Source of the DNA: Siphonodentalium dalli
Taxonomy: Eukaryota; Mollusca; Scaphopoda; Gadilida; Siphonodentaliidae
Reading direction: 5' to 3'
Length of the DNA: 64,000 nt
Assembly (NCBI GenBank): GCA_032622095.1
Contig: CP136065.1
Span: forward strand, 64,774,031-64,838,030
Numbering within the stretch: position 1 is the stretch's first letter; every line of letters begins with the position of its first letter. The notes below the pieces were generated by a model. It did not search any database. It was given only the letters and a program-made list of their open reading frames with translations, and was not told the DNA's origin. This document shows positions 32,101 through 44,222 of the stretch, in pieces. A program made the position numbers and the translations under genes.

Positions 32101-33599
32101 TGGCCGATGGTTCTATATGGTCCGATTCCTAGCATTTTACCCAACCCACCGGTAAAAGGTCAAAGTTAAGAAGTAGCTTGCGTCCATTTGTAAACATTCG
32201 ACAGTGAGAGCATTGTTTTATCAGCATTTTGATGGCATAATTTCAGTTATTCTGAGTTTAACTACGTAGTCCGGGAGCTAATAGGGGTACCCTTGCACCC
32301 CCCCCCCTGGGGCTTAACTTCACCCAACTCATTTTGTTCCTTATTATGTCCTTCAACTTTTAAGCAATCTTAACAAGAAAAAAAAGTGGCCGTGTAGACT
32401 CCAGACAAGATGGCGTCCATCATGGCCGCCGTTTTTCAGCCCAGACATTAGGTCAGTTTTATTCAAATTATAGCGGGAAAATCTTGTAAAATGTATACAA
32501 ATGTATATATTTTCGTGAAGCTGAGACATAATGACACATTGTTGAGCCAAAATTAAAACTCACCATCCAAGATGGCCGCCAAAATGGCCACCGGAAGTTG
32601 AAAATATAACATTTTTTCACAAATATCTTCTAGATCAATTCATGCTGTTTGGAAATGGTTTAGTAATGCAACTTTATTTAGTATTTTGTATATTAACTGA
32701 TCATTGGAGCAACGAAATATGCAATTATTGGGGTCCTAACCCCTTCCGATCCCTCAAAAATTCGATTTTACAGAATGCGGTATAAAATTTCACAAAAAAT
32801 CACAATTGGGATTCTAGTCATATTTCAACAAGAAATCAACAGAACGTTGTAATGTAAGTGAGGCATATCATTAACTATTAATATTCCAAATCACTGGAAC
32901 CAAAATTCTTACTTTGGCTCAAAATGTCTGCCAATATGGCCGCCAAAATATGGAAAATGGTAAATATTACACCAGCGTGTCCTGCAATCGCTTACAAGCT
33001 ATTCTGCATTCTATACATTGAATACTAAGATGTCTGATGCACCATGGTTAATTGTTACTATTGTCACCCCTGACATCGTCAAAAATATTGGACTTTTCTC
33101 TCAAAAACTTGACATAAATATTGGCAAAAATTCACTTTTCAGGTTTGTACCATTTTTTCAGGTAAAATATAACTATCTTTGGATTGAAAGGTGTTTATCG
33201 TTTTGGTCTATTTTAAATGTGTCATACTACAGTGTTTATTGACTGATTTGCTCAAGATGGCTTCCAAAATGGCAACCAAATTGTACAATGTTAATTTTTT
33301 ACATATATCCCGAACATTCTCTGCATTATCCGAAAAGGTAGCATATTGTGACTCACTTGGTTATTATACATGTTAGTTAATTAACTGACAACTACATGTT
33401 CTATTCTGGTTGTCTCAGTTCCGTATGGAGCATGACAAATTCATTTTAAAGTATGCAATTTTGCTGAGAACTTCTTTTGTAATTTTGGCCACATTTATTG
33501 AAAGGAAATGGGCAGAACTTTGATACAGACCTGAGATGGATCATAATCTTTGGCTATTCTGGTCCATTATGATAAAAAAAATGTCAACATGATACAGTG

Positions 33600-35295
33600 C
33601 GGATTCCAAGATCATAGCCAGGGAGTTACTCTATGATCATATGTGAGGTGAATAGGTATACAGGGAGTTATTGTATGTCATGACTGATGTGAGTAGGTAT
33701 ACAATGAGTGACTATATGGTTATTAGTGGGTTGTCCACGGTAAGATGCATATAGGTATACAGGGAGAGGCCATGGTCAGGTGTGAGGTCAATCGATATGC
33801 ATGGAGTGACTCTATGGTGTATGATTGTGTATATTCAGTACGGGTGCAACCGGTGTACATGTATGGTCATTAGTGTGGTGTGTGGATATAGCTACATGGT
33901 CATATATGTGTTTATTATGTATATATGGAGTGACTGTAATGTCATGGGTGGTATGTGCATGTGTTGTCTGTATGATCATGGATGGGGTGTGTGGATAAAT
34001 AGGGAGCGATTTTATGGTTACGGGTAATGTGTACAGGTATACATGGAATGACTGTATGGTCATGATTGAATATGAATACCTGGAGTAAGCTGGGTGGACA
34101 TTATCGAGGGTGTGGGTATATAGTGAGTGTCCGTGTGGTAATGGTGGGATGTATATTTATATATCTCGTGGATGTATTATCATTTGTGGGTGTATAAGGC
34201 TTAGCTGTATTATCATGGATGGCGTGTATGATTATGCAGTGAATTGCTGAATTGTCATGTGTGAGGTGTATATGCAAGTATGGAGTGTTTGAGTGGTCGT
34301 GTGTGTGGGTATTTTGTATATCTGGAAGGGCTGAATGGCCATTAGTGAGGTTTACATGTATACCTGTAGTGAATATATAGTCTAGGGTGAGCTGCATATG
34401 TATATCGAGTGGTTATATGACTATGTGTGTCAAATAGGTATACAAGTAGTGACTGTATGGTTAATAGTGAGATGAGAACATGTAGGTATACAAGTAGTGA
34501 CTGTATGGTCACAAATGTAATGAACATCTATACAGGGGGTGACTAAATGGTCATGTGACAGGCGTATGAGAATACCTGGTGCTCCTGTTTGGTGGCGGTA
34601 TGGTCATGTGTAGGTTATACCAGTATACACACGTGTTGCTTTATTGTCATGGGCGAGGGATATGCGTGTATAGCGATTAGCTATATGGCCATGGATGAGG
34701 TACACATGCATACATGGAGTGACTATAGTGACATGGATGGGGTGTATAAGTATATCTTGGGTGGCTATTCGGCTATGGTGTGACAAATAGGGTTGCAGGG
34801 AGTGACATGGCCAATGTTGAGGCGAATATGTATACAAGGATTGACCATGATCATGTATGCATGTTTTGAATAGGTACACACGGGGTGACTATATGGCCAT
34901 AGGTCAGACGAAGGAGTATACCAGGTGACATGGGTGAGGGTATGAGTATGAAGCGAGTGGCTATATGGCCATTGATGAGGTGCATATGTATACCGGAATG
35001 ACGTTATGGTCATTGTTGTGGTGTTGATGTAGATATTGATTGTCTATTTGACCATGCGTTTGGATAATAGGTATACAGGGGGTGACCTTATGGCCAATGG
35101 TGAGATGAATGGGTATACAAGGAGTGACTATATGGTTATGGGTCATGTTTAGGAGTATACCCGGTGTGCCTGTATTGTAACGCATGGCTGTATGGTCATC
35201 CGTGGTCATGGGTCAGGTGTACATGTATACAGTGGGTCACTATATTGTTATGTCTGTGGTGTTTATGTATATATGTAATGACTGTGTGCTAATGG
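33600..35295 (+). repeat. Degenerate minisatellite in left arm of element 1
   Basis: Dozens of diverged units of roughly 50-65 bp around GTATACAGGGAGTGACTATA and TGGTCATGGGTGAGGTG. Many short open frames on both strands arise from it and are not genes. Confidence 0.8.
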
Positions 35296-35419
35296 GTGGC
35301 TATCGCTTTCCACACTTAGCGCCCCCATCTACATAAACATCATCAAGATGGAGAACTCTCTGACATGACCTCTTTATTGATTAACATACCCTTGAGTTAT
35401 TGTAGAAAGCGATAGCCAC

Positions 35420-36070
35420 CCAAGATACACATGTACAACCCACCCATCGCCCAAGTCACTCCATATGTACACAAACACCACACAAATGACAACATAATAA
35501 CCCACTGTATACACGTACACCTGATCATGCAGCCATACTTGGTTATACCCGTACTTGGTTATACCCGTACATACCACAAATGACGATACAGCCATAAGTC
35601 ACCATACATGAACACCAGGTATACACCTACACCCGACGCATGACCAAAAAGTCACTATATGTATACATATTCACTACATTCACGATCATACAGTCACTCA
35701 TTGTATACATATTCACCTCACCATGGACCATACAGCCACTACATGTATACATATTCGCCATCCACATGACCATAGAGTCAATCCAGGTATACATATGCAC
35801 AATACCAATGGTGAGCCCTTCCAGATATACCAATACCCGCACATACGACCACTCATAAGTTCCATACTTGCCACTCATAAGTTATATACACGCCATCCAT
35901 GATCATACATGTACTCCCCATACACCACCAATGATAACACATCCACAACATATATAAATATATGTCCCACCGCCACCAATAGGGGACTCCCTATATACCC
36001 ACACATCATTCATGACCATACAATAACTCCCTGGGTACTTATTATCCTCATCTATGATCATAGAGTAACT
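35420..36070 (-). repeat. Degenerate minisatellite in right arm of element 1
   Basis: The same unit in inverse orientation (CACCATGGACCATACAGCC, ATGTATACATATTC). It is about 1 kb shorter than the left-arm array. Confidence 0.8.
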
Positions 36071-37469
36071 CCATGGCTGTCATCTTTGATTCCACTCTGT
36101 ATCCAGTTGACAAATTTGTATCATAATGGGCCTGAATACCCACACATCATGATGGTTCATCTCAGTTCCGTCTCAACGTTCTGCCCATTTCCTTTCAATA
36201 ATATGGCCAGAATCACAAAAGAGGTTCTCCGCAAAATTCCATACTGCAACTTTAAAATGAATTTGTCATGCCCCATACGGAACTTGAACAAATATAATAG
36301 AACGTATTTGTCAGTTAATTAACTAATACGTAAAAATAACCAAGTGAGTCACAATTTGCTATCTTTTTCGGATAACGCAGAGAATAATGTTCGAGATATG
36401 TTAACTTTTAACTTTTTACAAATTTGGTTGCCATTTTGAAAGCCATCTTGAGCATTTTAGTCTTTAAACACCACAGTGTGACACACTTAAGATAGACCAA
36501 AACAATAAACACCTTTGATACCAAAGCTAGTTGCATTTTACTTGAACAAATGGTCGAACCCTGAAAAGTGAATTTTTGCCAATATTTTTGTCAAGTTTGT
36601 GAGAGAAAAATCCCATATTTCTGGTGATGTCAGTAGTGACAATAGTAAAAATGATCCATGGTGCATTAGACATGTTAGTATGCAATGTATAGAATACAGA
36701 TTAGCCAATTGTATACACCAACCACAACTTCCAAGCGATTGCAGGACACCCTGGGGCAATATTTACCATTTTCCATATTTTGGCGGCCATTTTCGCAGCC
36801 ATTTTGAGCCAAGGTAAGATTTTTGGTTCCAGAGAGTTGGAATATTCATTGGTAATGATATGCCTCACTTACATTACAATGTTCTTTTCATTTCTTGTTG
36901 AAATATGACTAGAATCCCAATTGTGATTTTTTGTAAAATTTTGTACCGCGTTCTGTAAAATCGAATTTTTGAGGGATCAGAAGGGGTTAGGACCCCATTA
37001 GTTGCACATTTAATTGCTCCAATGGTCAGTTAATATACAAAATACTAAATAAAGTCATATTACTCAACCAGTTCCAAACAGCATGAATTGATCTAGAAGA
37101 TATTTGTGAAAAAATGTCATATTTTCAACTTCCGGCGGCCATTTTGGCGGCCATCATGGATGGTGAGTTTCAATTTTGGCCCACAAAAGTGTCATTATGT
37201 CTTAGCTTCACGAAAATATATACATTTGTATACATTTTACAAGAATTCCCGCTATAATTTGAATAAAACTGACCTAAGGTCTGAGCTGAAAAACGGCGGC
37301 CATTATGGACGCCATCTTGTCTGGAGTCTACACGGCCACTTTTTTTTTCTTGTTAACATTGCTTAAAAGTTGAAGGACATAATAAGGAACAAAATGAGTT
37401 GGGTGAAGTTAAGTCCCAGGGGGGGGGGGTGCAAGGGTACCCCTATTAGCTCCCGGACTACGGGTTTAA

Positions 37470-37975
37470 GAATTGTTTTTTGGCCATGCCATTCTACAGA
37501 GTTAGGATCTGGTGACGATGCGGACATTCAGACGTTTAAGCTATGTTTTGTCAACGAACTTCTCATAATTTACTGATAAATTATTAATAGCGAGTATTTG
37601 CGATAAAAAAAATAACGCAAAAACATATATGTGATACACTCAATCCATCTACTGCGCGAAATATACGTATTGTATGTATTCAGGGTGATTGTTTAATTAG
37701 TTTTATGAAGTTTTGTCGCACCTGCGAGTCGGTAACGAACTGTTGCTATCATATTTTGGGAATTCCCAGACTGGAGCCATGTGCTAAAAATAGATGCTAC
37801 TTTTTAACTTTGACCTCCGGAGACCAAATGGCTGATTCACCGCGAGTTAGTGAACTTACTTATTTGTGTAAGACCACGCATGTTATATGTCCGAGTAGAT
37901 ATTTGCGATTTCAATTTAAATTACGGAGTAAATACCAGTTCGAAATGACATGAAACACAAAATGAAACGCCATTA
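37470..37975. other. Unassigned sequence
   Basis: CACGCATGTTATATG-CC-AGTAGATAT at about 37875 resembles 31790-31820. No gene recognised. Confidence 0.35.
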
Positions 37976-38170
37976 CTTCAAATCCATTATGAAATTGTCG
38001 GTATATCGACCTATAGCACTGTGATATATGCATCCCCGAATGGCTGTTACGTTTGATGTAAACTCTGTGCTTCGCTCGGTGACGTCACAACTGATATGAG
38101 CCGAGTTTAGTGTGTTTTCAGCCGAGTTTACTGGGTTATCAGCCGAGTTTGGGAGTAATGTCAACCGAGG
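37976..38170 (+). repeat. Repeat with CRE-like TGACGTCA and GAGTTTA units
   Basis: Similar to 39175-39400: CCCCGAATG-CTGTTA, GGATGTAAAC-like word, GCTTCGCT-GGTGACGTCA, and 21-bp units with CAGCCGAGTTTA. Confidence 0.7.
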
Positions 38171-39059
38171 TCGACAATAGGCCGCTCAATGCAAAACTGT
38201 AGTATCTAATTATAACACGCCAATCAGCCCTCGACGTTATCCAATGAGGTCCGGTGACCGACCTTTATTTACTGTCAAGATCTTTAAGTCGTCGCATGTT
38301 CTATCAAACGGTCTGTCATGATTACATCAAGCATAACCATTGTATTCGCGGCACACACCTTGATTAACCAATTGTGCATTCCCGTTCATGCAAACAAGTT
38401 ATTTTTCCGCCGAGGTGAGCATTACTAATATGGGCTGTGATACCATGTTTAGTCACAACAAGCAACGGAGCGACACGGAAGAAATGGGCGATACGTCATG
38501 CCAAATATATAAAAGTTAATGATTAAATAATTAAATAAAGTAATACCGAGAATACGCCATTCTAAAATTTCATATCGTGGGGGGGGGGGGGGGGGGGCTA
38601 TTCGGACAAGTTGCATGGGCATTTGCTTTGTCGGCAAACTTCTGCTGTTACTGTCCTGAACAGTGGCAAATTTAGTAGCCCCCTCCCCCACCAACACAAT
38701 ACACAAATATAATCAACCGGACCCCATTGAATAACTTACATATGTCGAAAGTGCTGTTTGTGATATTATAAATCCGGCTTGGAATGTATGGAATAAATAA
38801 ATCCGATACGTCGGAACAATGCACAATATAGTAGAAGTGTAGTGTGCTCTCTAGTTAATCCACGATTAACACAAAAGTAAATTGAAATGTCATGATTAGT
38901 CACAAATACAATGAGTTGAACAATCTGGGTGAAATACCGACCATGGAGTATTGATTGGTATTCATCGGACCATGTTTGTAAGACTGACCACACATTTAAT
39001 TGGTAACAGAATCTCATCACTGATTGTAAGTTTCTCGGGCTGATTGTGTGTCATAAATA
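38171..39059. other. Unassigned sequence with a G-run
   Basis: A G-run at about 38579-38597; no gene or repeat recognised. Confidence 0.35.
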
Positions 39060-39060
39060 T

Positions 39061-39164
39061 GTTATAAGCACGGCGTCCGATTTATAAGTGAAATAAACAC
39101 CACGCGCGCCCTCCGGCGCTTGTGATCTTTATTTCACTTATAAATCGGACGCCGTGCTTATAAC
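39061..39164. repeat. Perfect-arm hairpin (H6)
   Basis: 37-bp perfect arms 39061-39097 and 39128-39164 (start GTTATAAGCACGGCGTCCGA) with a GC-rich tip GCGCC-CTCC-GGCGC. No tandem G.A site is seen here. Confidence 0.9.
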
Positions 39165-39174
39165 GTATATTTAA

Positions 39175-39400
39175 TAACGGCCTATATAATACTGCGACTG
39201 CGTCCCCCGAATGCCTGTTAGTGTTACGTTGGATGTAAACGCTACGCTTCGCTTGGTGACGTCAACACTGAGTTTTAGTGTGTTTAGTGGGTTATCAGCC
39301 GAGTTTAGTGGGTTATCAGCCGAGTTTAGTGGGTTACCAGCCGAGTTTAGTGGGTTACCAGCCGAGTTTGGAGTGATATCAGTACTCATTTTCATTGCAG
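39175..39400 (+). repeat. CRE-like repeat with 21-bp tandem units
   Basis: About four 21-bp units (TTTAGTGGGTTATCAGCCGAG) at 39283-39370, preceded by GGTGACGTCAAC. Open in frame as a 7-residue repeat but short. Related to 37976-38170. Confidence 0.85.
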
Positions 39401-39451
39401 ATAATAATCATGCACGTAATGTTAGTGTATCGCCAACTCGCCATATATTAA

Positions 39452-40327
39452 TTAATATTATATCTCACGTGACTTTCTCGCATTCTGATTGGCTGCACAC
39501 TGCTATACTATTATATAAATATTGCACGGCTTGGAGGTGACTATTCCTCCACCGAGGACCACTATTTTGGCATAGTCACCGACAAGCCGTGCAATATTTA
39601 TTATATTTTATCGAACGTTTTTCATTCTGTCCCAGGACCCATAATGTCAAACAATTCACAATCATCTATATTCCCATGTATTCCCATTCATTGCAGAACG
39701 ATTTCAATATTTTCAGTGCAAAGTTTTATTTTGTTTTTTGGTCAAATTTTCTTCAATAAATTGCCCGGCTTCTAATTGGGCAAATCTTAAATTTTCTTCC
39801 TCGGGAATTATAAACAATGGAAAGCAGACGTCATTGTTGTTGTTGGTGTTGTTATTAAACAATGACATCAGTTCAAAACAATACTTTTTTTTACCGAAGA
39901 CAAACTGAAGATTCGTTCAGAAAATTTAGTAGCGCGAACTAAGGAAATAGACAAAAATATGGAAGCGATATTGTGATCAGCGGAGGAAAGGAACATGATA
40001 AATCGCCACACCAAACATGGGTAAAACATCACAAATAACATAAAGAATTTGCTTACGATCATTTATTATGCTCTAGTTGTCGATTACAAAGACATTTCGG
40101 ACAAAAACACGTTGAACTTTTGCAGCGAGTCGGAGATGACTTTCAAATTACCACCCCGGAATAGTGGGCATGCTAAAAATAGATTTCTGGATTTTCCAAG
40201 CGATAGTGGGTGTTCTAAAATTAGGAGGCCCACTATGGCTTCGTGGACGACACTATTCAACCAATGCAAATCAACCAACCACAAGCGTGGATACGGCTTA
40301 GATAGTCACGTGAGATAAAATATTTAA
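39452..40327. mobile_element. TTAA-bounded element with TCACGTGA ends
   Basis: Left tip TTAATATTATATCTCACGTG and right tip (complement) TTAAATATTTTATCTCACGTG; both continue AC-TCT. Bounded by TTAA. The palindromic TCACGTGA is a classical E-box. Hairpin H4 lies 60 bp inside the left end. No transposase frame. Confidence 0.75.
39516..39600 (+). repeat. Hairpin with tandem G.A site (H4)
   Basis: Arms 39516-39544 and 39572-39600 (TAAATATTGCACGGCTTG) pair except for GA 39534-39535 facing GA 39581-39582. The loop keeps ACCACTATTTTGGC, which is arm sequence in H5, so H4 looks like a shortened relative. Followed by TTATATTTTATCGAACG. Confidence 0.85.
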
Positions 40328-40718
40328 CATTAGTACCCCAGTAGGATTCCTACATGCCTACTATTCTTTTCTATTTATAGTAACAAACTCATTTCGCGAA
40401 ATCGGTTTGCCGCCTGAAGATACGGCCAATCTTAAACTATACCGTGTACGATACTTGTTGCAATATAGGCATATCATTAGATTTATTGGTGAATTGTAAT
40501 GATCTTACAAATGTCCGATCATAGCTAGCCAATGTATTTAATAGTTTGTCCGGTTGGTAATAACAGCGGAAGTTATTTATAACTTCCATTTTCGTTTTAA
40601 TCGAAGTTAAGCCAGTTAACTTCTACAATTTCGCAAAAATCTCTTTGCTAATGATATATTTATAGAAATAAATGCATGAATCATGAAGAGGTGCTGTTAG
40701 ATGTAACTAATAACATAG

Positions 40719-40737
40719 TTACCCCCCCCCCCCCCCT
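40719..40737 (+). repeat. C homopolymer
   Basis: A run of C preceding CTGCCATCG. Confidence 0.85.
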
Positions 40738-40871
40738 GCCATCGTCAACAGATTGCCGTAAATTGTAAAATCTGAGACCGATTTCCAAACTTCACTGTAA
40801 ATAAAAATGTGACAAAATCAGACAGAGATATTGTGTGAGAATTGGCATCAATGTTCGATATAATATAATAA

Positions 40872-41011
40872 ATAATGAATGTCTTGTCGTTGACTATGCC
40901 AAAATAGTGGTCCCGTCCTCGAGGAGGAATAGTCCACTCGCCTGCGGCTCGTGGACCATCACTCCTCGAGGACCACTATTTTGGCATATTCAACTCCAAG
41001 CCATTCATTAT
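40872..41011 (-). repeat. Long hairpin with tandem G.A mismatches (H5)
   Basis: Arms 40872-40913 and 40970-41011, extended by CTCGAGGAG and GTCCAC stems. On the minus strand GA faces GA at two places: the complements of TC 40887-40888 with 40995-40996, and of TC 40938-40939 with 40949-40950. The tip is GCC-GCA-GGC. The 3' flank on that strand is TTATTATATTATATCGAAC, as in H1 and H4. Confidence 0.85.
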
Positions 41012-41039
41012 CTATATAATAGTTTTACGTAATTGATGT

Positions 41040-41366
41040 ACAACATTTGGTTATTTACAACATCTTGGATTCAAATACACTGACAAACAGCATTGTGGTG
41101 TCTGTATATTGACCATGATATAAACTTAATGTAATTCCTTTTTTCGTATGCTTAGAATCTTTAGATAGTTCTGTGAAAACTTGTTTTGCTTTACTTCTAT
41201 CCGGGGCATGGTAATGTAATTATGATTGTTTCCATTGTTGTGTATATATGTACATGTACTTATTGTCCAATATTCGAAACAAACCACTGGAAAGTTATTA
41301 TTTGTATATAGTGTATATATGTTTTATGTCCCATGAATAATGGCTGAGAATAAAGCATTACTTACT
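41040..41366 (+). repeat. LINE-like 3' tail with ACTT repeat end
   Basis: Ends ATGGCTGAGAATAAAGCATT followed by ACTTACTTACTT. Short tandem tails after a GAGAATAAA-type word are typical of CR1-like 3' ends in invertebrates (general knowledge). The 5' limit is not visible. Confidence 0.45.
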
Positions 41367-41543
41367 TACTTTAAGTAAAGCGGCCTTCAGAACACTCGAT
41401 ATTCAATTTGGTTCACCCACGGAAACTTGGACTACCTCCGGGTTCTCTTGTGGTGTAACCAGATTTGTTTTATTTCCTAATCATAAACATACATTACGCA
41501 AATTCGTGCGGCAGCGTAGATCCGCCACTTTAAAAAATAATTC

Positions 41544-42138
41544 TATCTTGTTTAAAGAACTTAGTTATCTTGTTTAAATGACTAAGGTATCTTGTTTAAA
41601 GAACTTAGTATATTGTTTAAACAACTTAGACATCTTGTTTAAACAACTTAGATATCTTGTTTTAACAAATTAGATATCTTTATTAAGCAACTTAGATATC
41701 TCGTTTAAACAACTTAGATCTCTTGTTAAAACAACTTAGATATCCTGTATAAACAACTTAGATATGTCATTTAAACAACTTAAATATCCTGTTTAAACAA
41801 CTTTGATATATCGTTCAAACAACTTAGATATCTTGTTTAAACAACCTAGATTTCTTGTTTAAACAACTTAAATATCCTGTTTAAACAACTTAGATGTCTT
41901 GTTTAAATAACTTAGATATCTTGTTTAAACAACTTATATATCGTGTTTAAACAATTTCGATATCTTGTTTAAACAGGTTAGATATCTCGTTTAAACAACT
42001 TAGATATCTTGTTTAAACAACTTAGATATCATGTATAAACAACTTTGATATATCATTTAAATAACTTAGATATATTGTTTAAACAACTTATATATCTTGT
42101 TTAAATAACTTATATATCTTGTGTAAACAACTTAGATA
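41544..42138 (+). repeat. 22-bp satellite array, ~27 units
   Basis: Consensus unit TTAGATATCTTGTTTAAACAAC, repeated about 27 times with scattered substitutions. The unit contains the palindromes GATATC and GTTTAAAC. Confidence 0.93.
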
Positions 42139-42990
42139 TTTTAGCATGTAAATTAAACCCACATCGAATGCCTTAATTCTCTTTAATGGACTATGAAACC
42201 ATTAGTTTTGTATATAGGCCCTGTTAAATATTAGGCAATTACATCCTGTCACAACCAATTCACATGAATGAGACATGATAATCAATCATAAATCTTGTTT
42301 TAATATAAAAAAAAATGCATAACAATTGATGTTTACTTTTGTCAATGATCTAGTGAATGAAGACTCAGTCTTCTTGGATAAGTTGGATTATGAATTTGCA
42401 GAAAATATAATGCGCACATCCCCTTTATAACTTACCAGGGATTAATACACTCATTCCCAATTTCATGGAAAGCATGTGCGAGAGGCAATAAGATGCTATA
42501 ACATCAGTTCATAACGAAAACATTGACAAAATTCAAACAAACCCAAAGTTGTTTACCCCATTTTCGGAATAAAGTCGGATAAAACCCAAAACAAATACAG
42601 ACGTTGCATCTCAGTTGAATGCCAATTGTGTCACTGCCAACGCCTGCCAATTTTATATTCTGATATCACGATTGTATTATGTCTGGGTCGAGTTACACAG
42701 TTTATTTTTGTGAACGCAGATATAAATAATCCATTCTGAATGGGGAAACTTCCATGTAATCGTAATGAGAACATGTCCGGGTGTGGCTTCTAACATGTTG
42801 TTCCTAATCTCATCGCGTGTAACAAGAAGCCGCAAAAAGGGCGCCATGTAATTAACGTCATGTGTGCTTTGTGATCGACCAATCGCCTGCATTTTATGAG
42901 CCTGACATAGCAAATGTATTGTCGCCTGAATTACATTTCTTAACCCGTCCATGACTGAAGCTTCCTGAAATTTTGCAAATACCCTGTGTA
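42139..42990. other. Unassigned sequence
   Basis: No recognisable gene; short minus-strand frames have no domain. Confidence 0.35.
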
Positions 42991-43330
42991 CCACGTGGCA
43001 ACTCTATAGTACATGGCACAGTGTCACATGTCGTGGTGATGACTATTAAACATGGCGCCACGCCGTCGCTCGATATAACTACCAAACCATTGCGATGATG
43101 TTACAATAGCATGGTACTCCTCGAGGCATTTTGATGACTGTGAGTCATTAGTCCACCTGGCTTGCGCGCTTGACGACAATATAACGCTACCATAATGTAA
43201 CACATGGTGGAACACATATATCTTATATTTGATTATAACATCTGATAATTATTCAGCCTCAGTAACATTATATAGAAAATGGTTTAAATTCAAGCACACC
43301 ATGAAGCGACGAACACCATCAGTAGTTATG
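42991..43330 (+). repeat. Duplicated segment, copy 1
   Basis: Aligns with 43700-43960: CATGTCGTG-TGATGACTAT, AAACATGGCGCCACGCCGTC, CATGGTACTCCTCGAGGCAT, GACGACAATATAAC. Direct orientation, about 700 bp apart. Confidence 0.8.
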
Positions 43331-43489
43331 CATTATGGTGCTTTAATAGTGTCTGGGAAGTAAACGTCACGATACCAATGATTGTGATTTACTGGGGTTT
43401 GGATATTATATCAAACTCTTAACTATGATGGTCGCCAGTAAATTAGGATTTTCACTGCATTATGTAAATATGATTAGGTTGAAAGTTAT

Positions 43490-43640
43490 GTTTTCGTACC
43501 TGTGAGTGTTTGCTTGCATATACTGTCCACATGTCGGTATGTCTGTTTGAATGTCTGCATTTATGTCTGTCTTTGACTCAACTTGTATACAGTGTCTTTG
43601 TCTTGTGTGCATATTGTAATTTATTTATATTCATGTTGAC
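43490..43640 (+). repeat. Dispersed repeat shared with 47510-47605
   Basis: Both contain GTGTCTTTGTCTT, CTTGTATACA and TTTATAT-CATGTTGAC. Confidence 0.5.
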
Positions 43641-43699
43641 TAAAAAATGTTTGCCTACCTTTGAGACTGTATATAACATTTGATGAAACTCTTCTGTCG

Positions 43700-43959
43700 A
43701 AATATATATTGCATGGCAGCATGTCACATGTCGTGATGATGACTATATTAAACATGGCGCCACGCCGTCGCTTAACAACGACACCATTACTGTGATGTAA
43801 CAAAAGCATGGTACTCCTCGAGGCATTTTGATGACTGTGAATCGTTAGTCCACCTGGCTCGCGCGCGTGACGACAATATAACATTATGTAGAGCTAATGG
43901 GTTAAAATTAGCACACAATGAAGAGACGAAACAGCATCAGTAATATCGATCAGCCGGGT
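43700..43959 (+). repeat. Duplicated segment, copy 2
   Basis: Second copy of 42991-43330, ending just before the TTAA of the nested element at 43960. Confidence 0.8.
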
Positions 43960-43966
43960 TTAATCC

Positions 43967-44027
43967 TTTCTATAATAAATGGATTATCCCACTCAGACTG
44001 AGTGGGATAATCCATTTATTATAGAAA
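43967..44027. repeat. Perfect 61-bp palindrome from a duplicated TIR
   Basis: Arms of 30 bp (43967-43996, 43998-44027; start TTTCTATAATAAATGG) are perfectly complementary around a single A. The sequence is the family C tip, present here twice in head-to-head form. Confidence 0.9.
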
Positions 44028-44126
44028 TGCATTTATAACTCAATTATAAAAGTATACATTCAGTTGGAATGGTCTATTGTTCGTTTGAGGATATAAGGAC
44101 ATGTGAGTTATAAAAGTATACATATA

Positions 44127-44222
44127 GAAGGCGTCGTCGTAGGCTGGGCCTTGGTGGGTGTTGTGGACAACCTTCAAAAAATCCACAACACCCACCAAGG
44201 CCCAGCCTACGACGACGCCTTC
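44127..44222. repeat. 41-bp inverted repeat at the 5' junction
   Basis: GAAGGCGTCGTCGTAGGCTG and its complement form a perfect 41-bp stem with a 14-nt loop. The right arm is genuine coding sequence of the RT; the left arm is its inverted copy. Confidence 0.93.

Larger units (their letters stand above)
32258..37469. mobile_element. Giant foldback element 1 (5.2 kb palindrome)
   Basis: The ends CGTAGTCCGGGAGCTAATAG and their complement begin inverted arms running to the centre: outer arms about 32262-33590 and 36075-37465, minisatellite inner arms 33600-35300 and 35420-36070, and a 17-bp perfect inner stem 35294-35310/35405-35421 around a 94-nt loop. TTAA lies just outside both ends (32258-32261, 37466-37469). 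Inner arms differ in length (about 1.7 against 0.65 kb). No transposase is encoded. The architecture recalls Drosophila FB/Galileo foldback elements, but the family is not shown. Confidence 0.88.

Noticed and set aside
33600-36070. Many 60-90-codon frames in element 1
   Set aside because: They arise from a degenerate minisatellite and its inverted copy on both strands.
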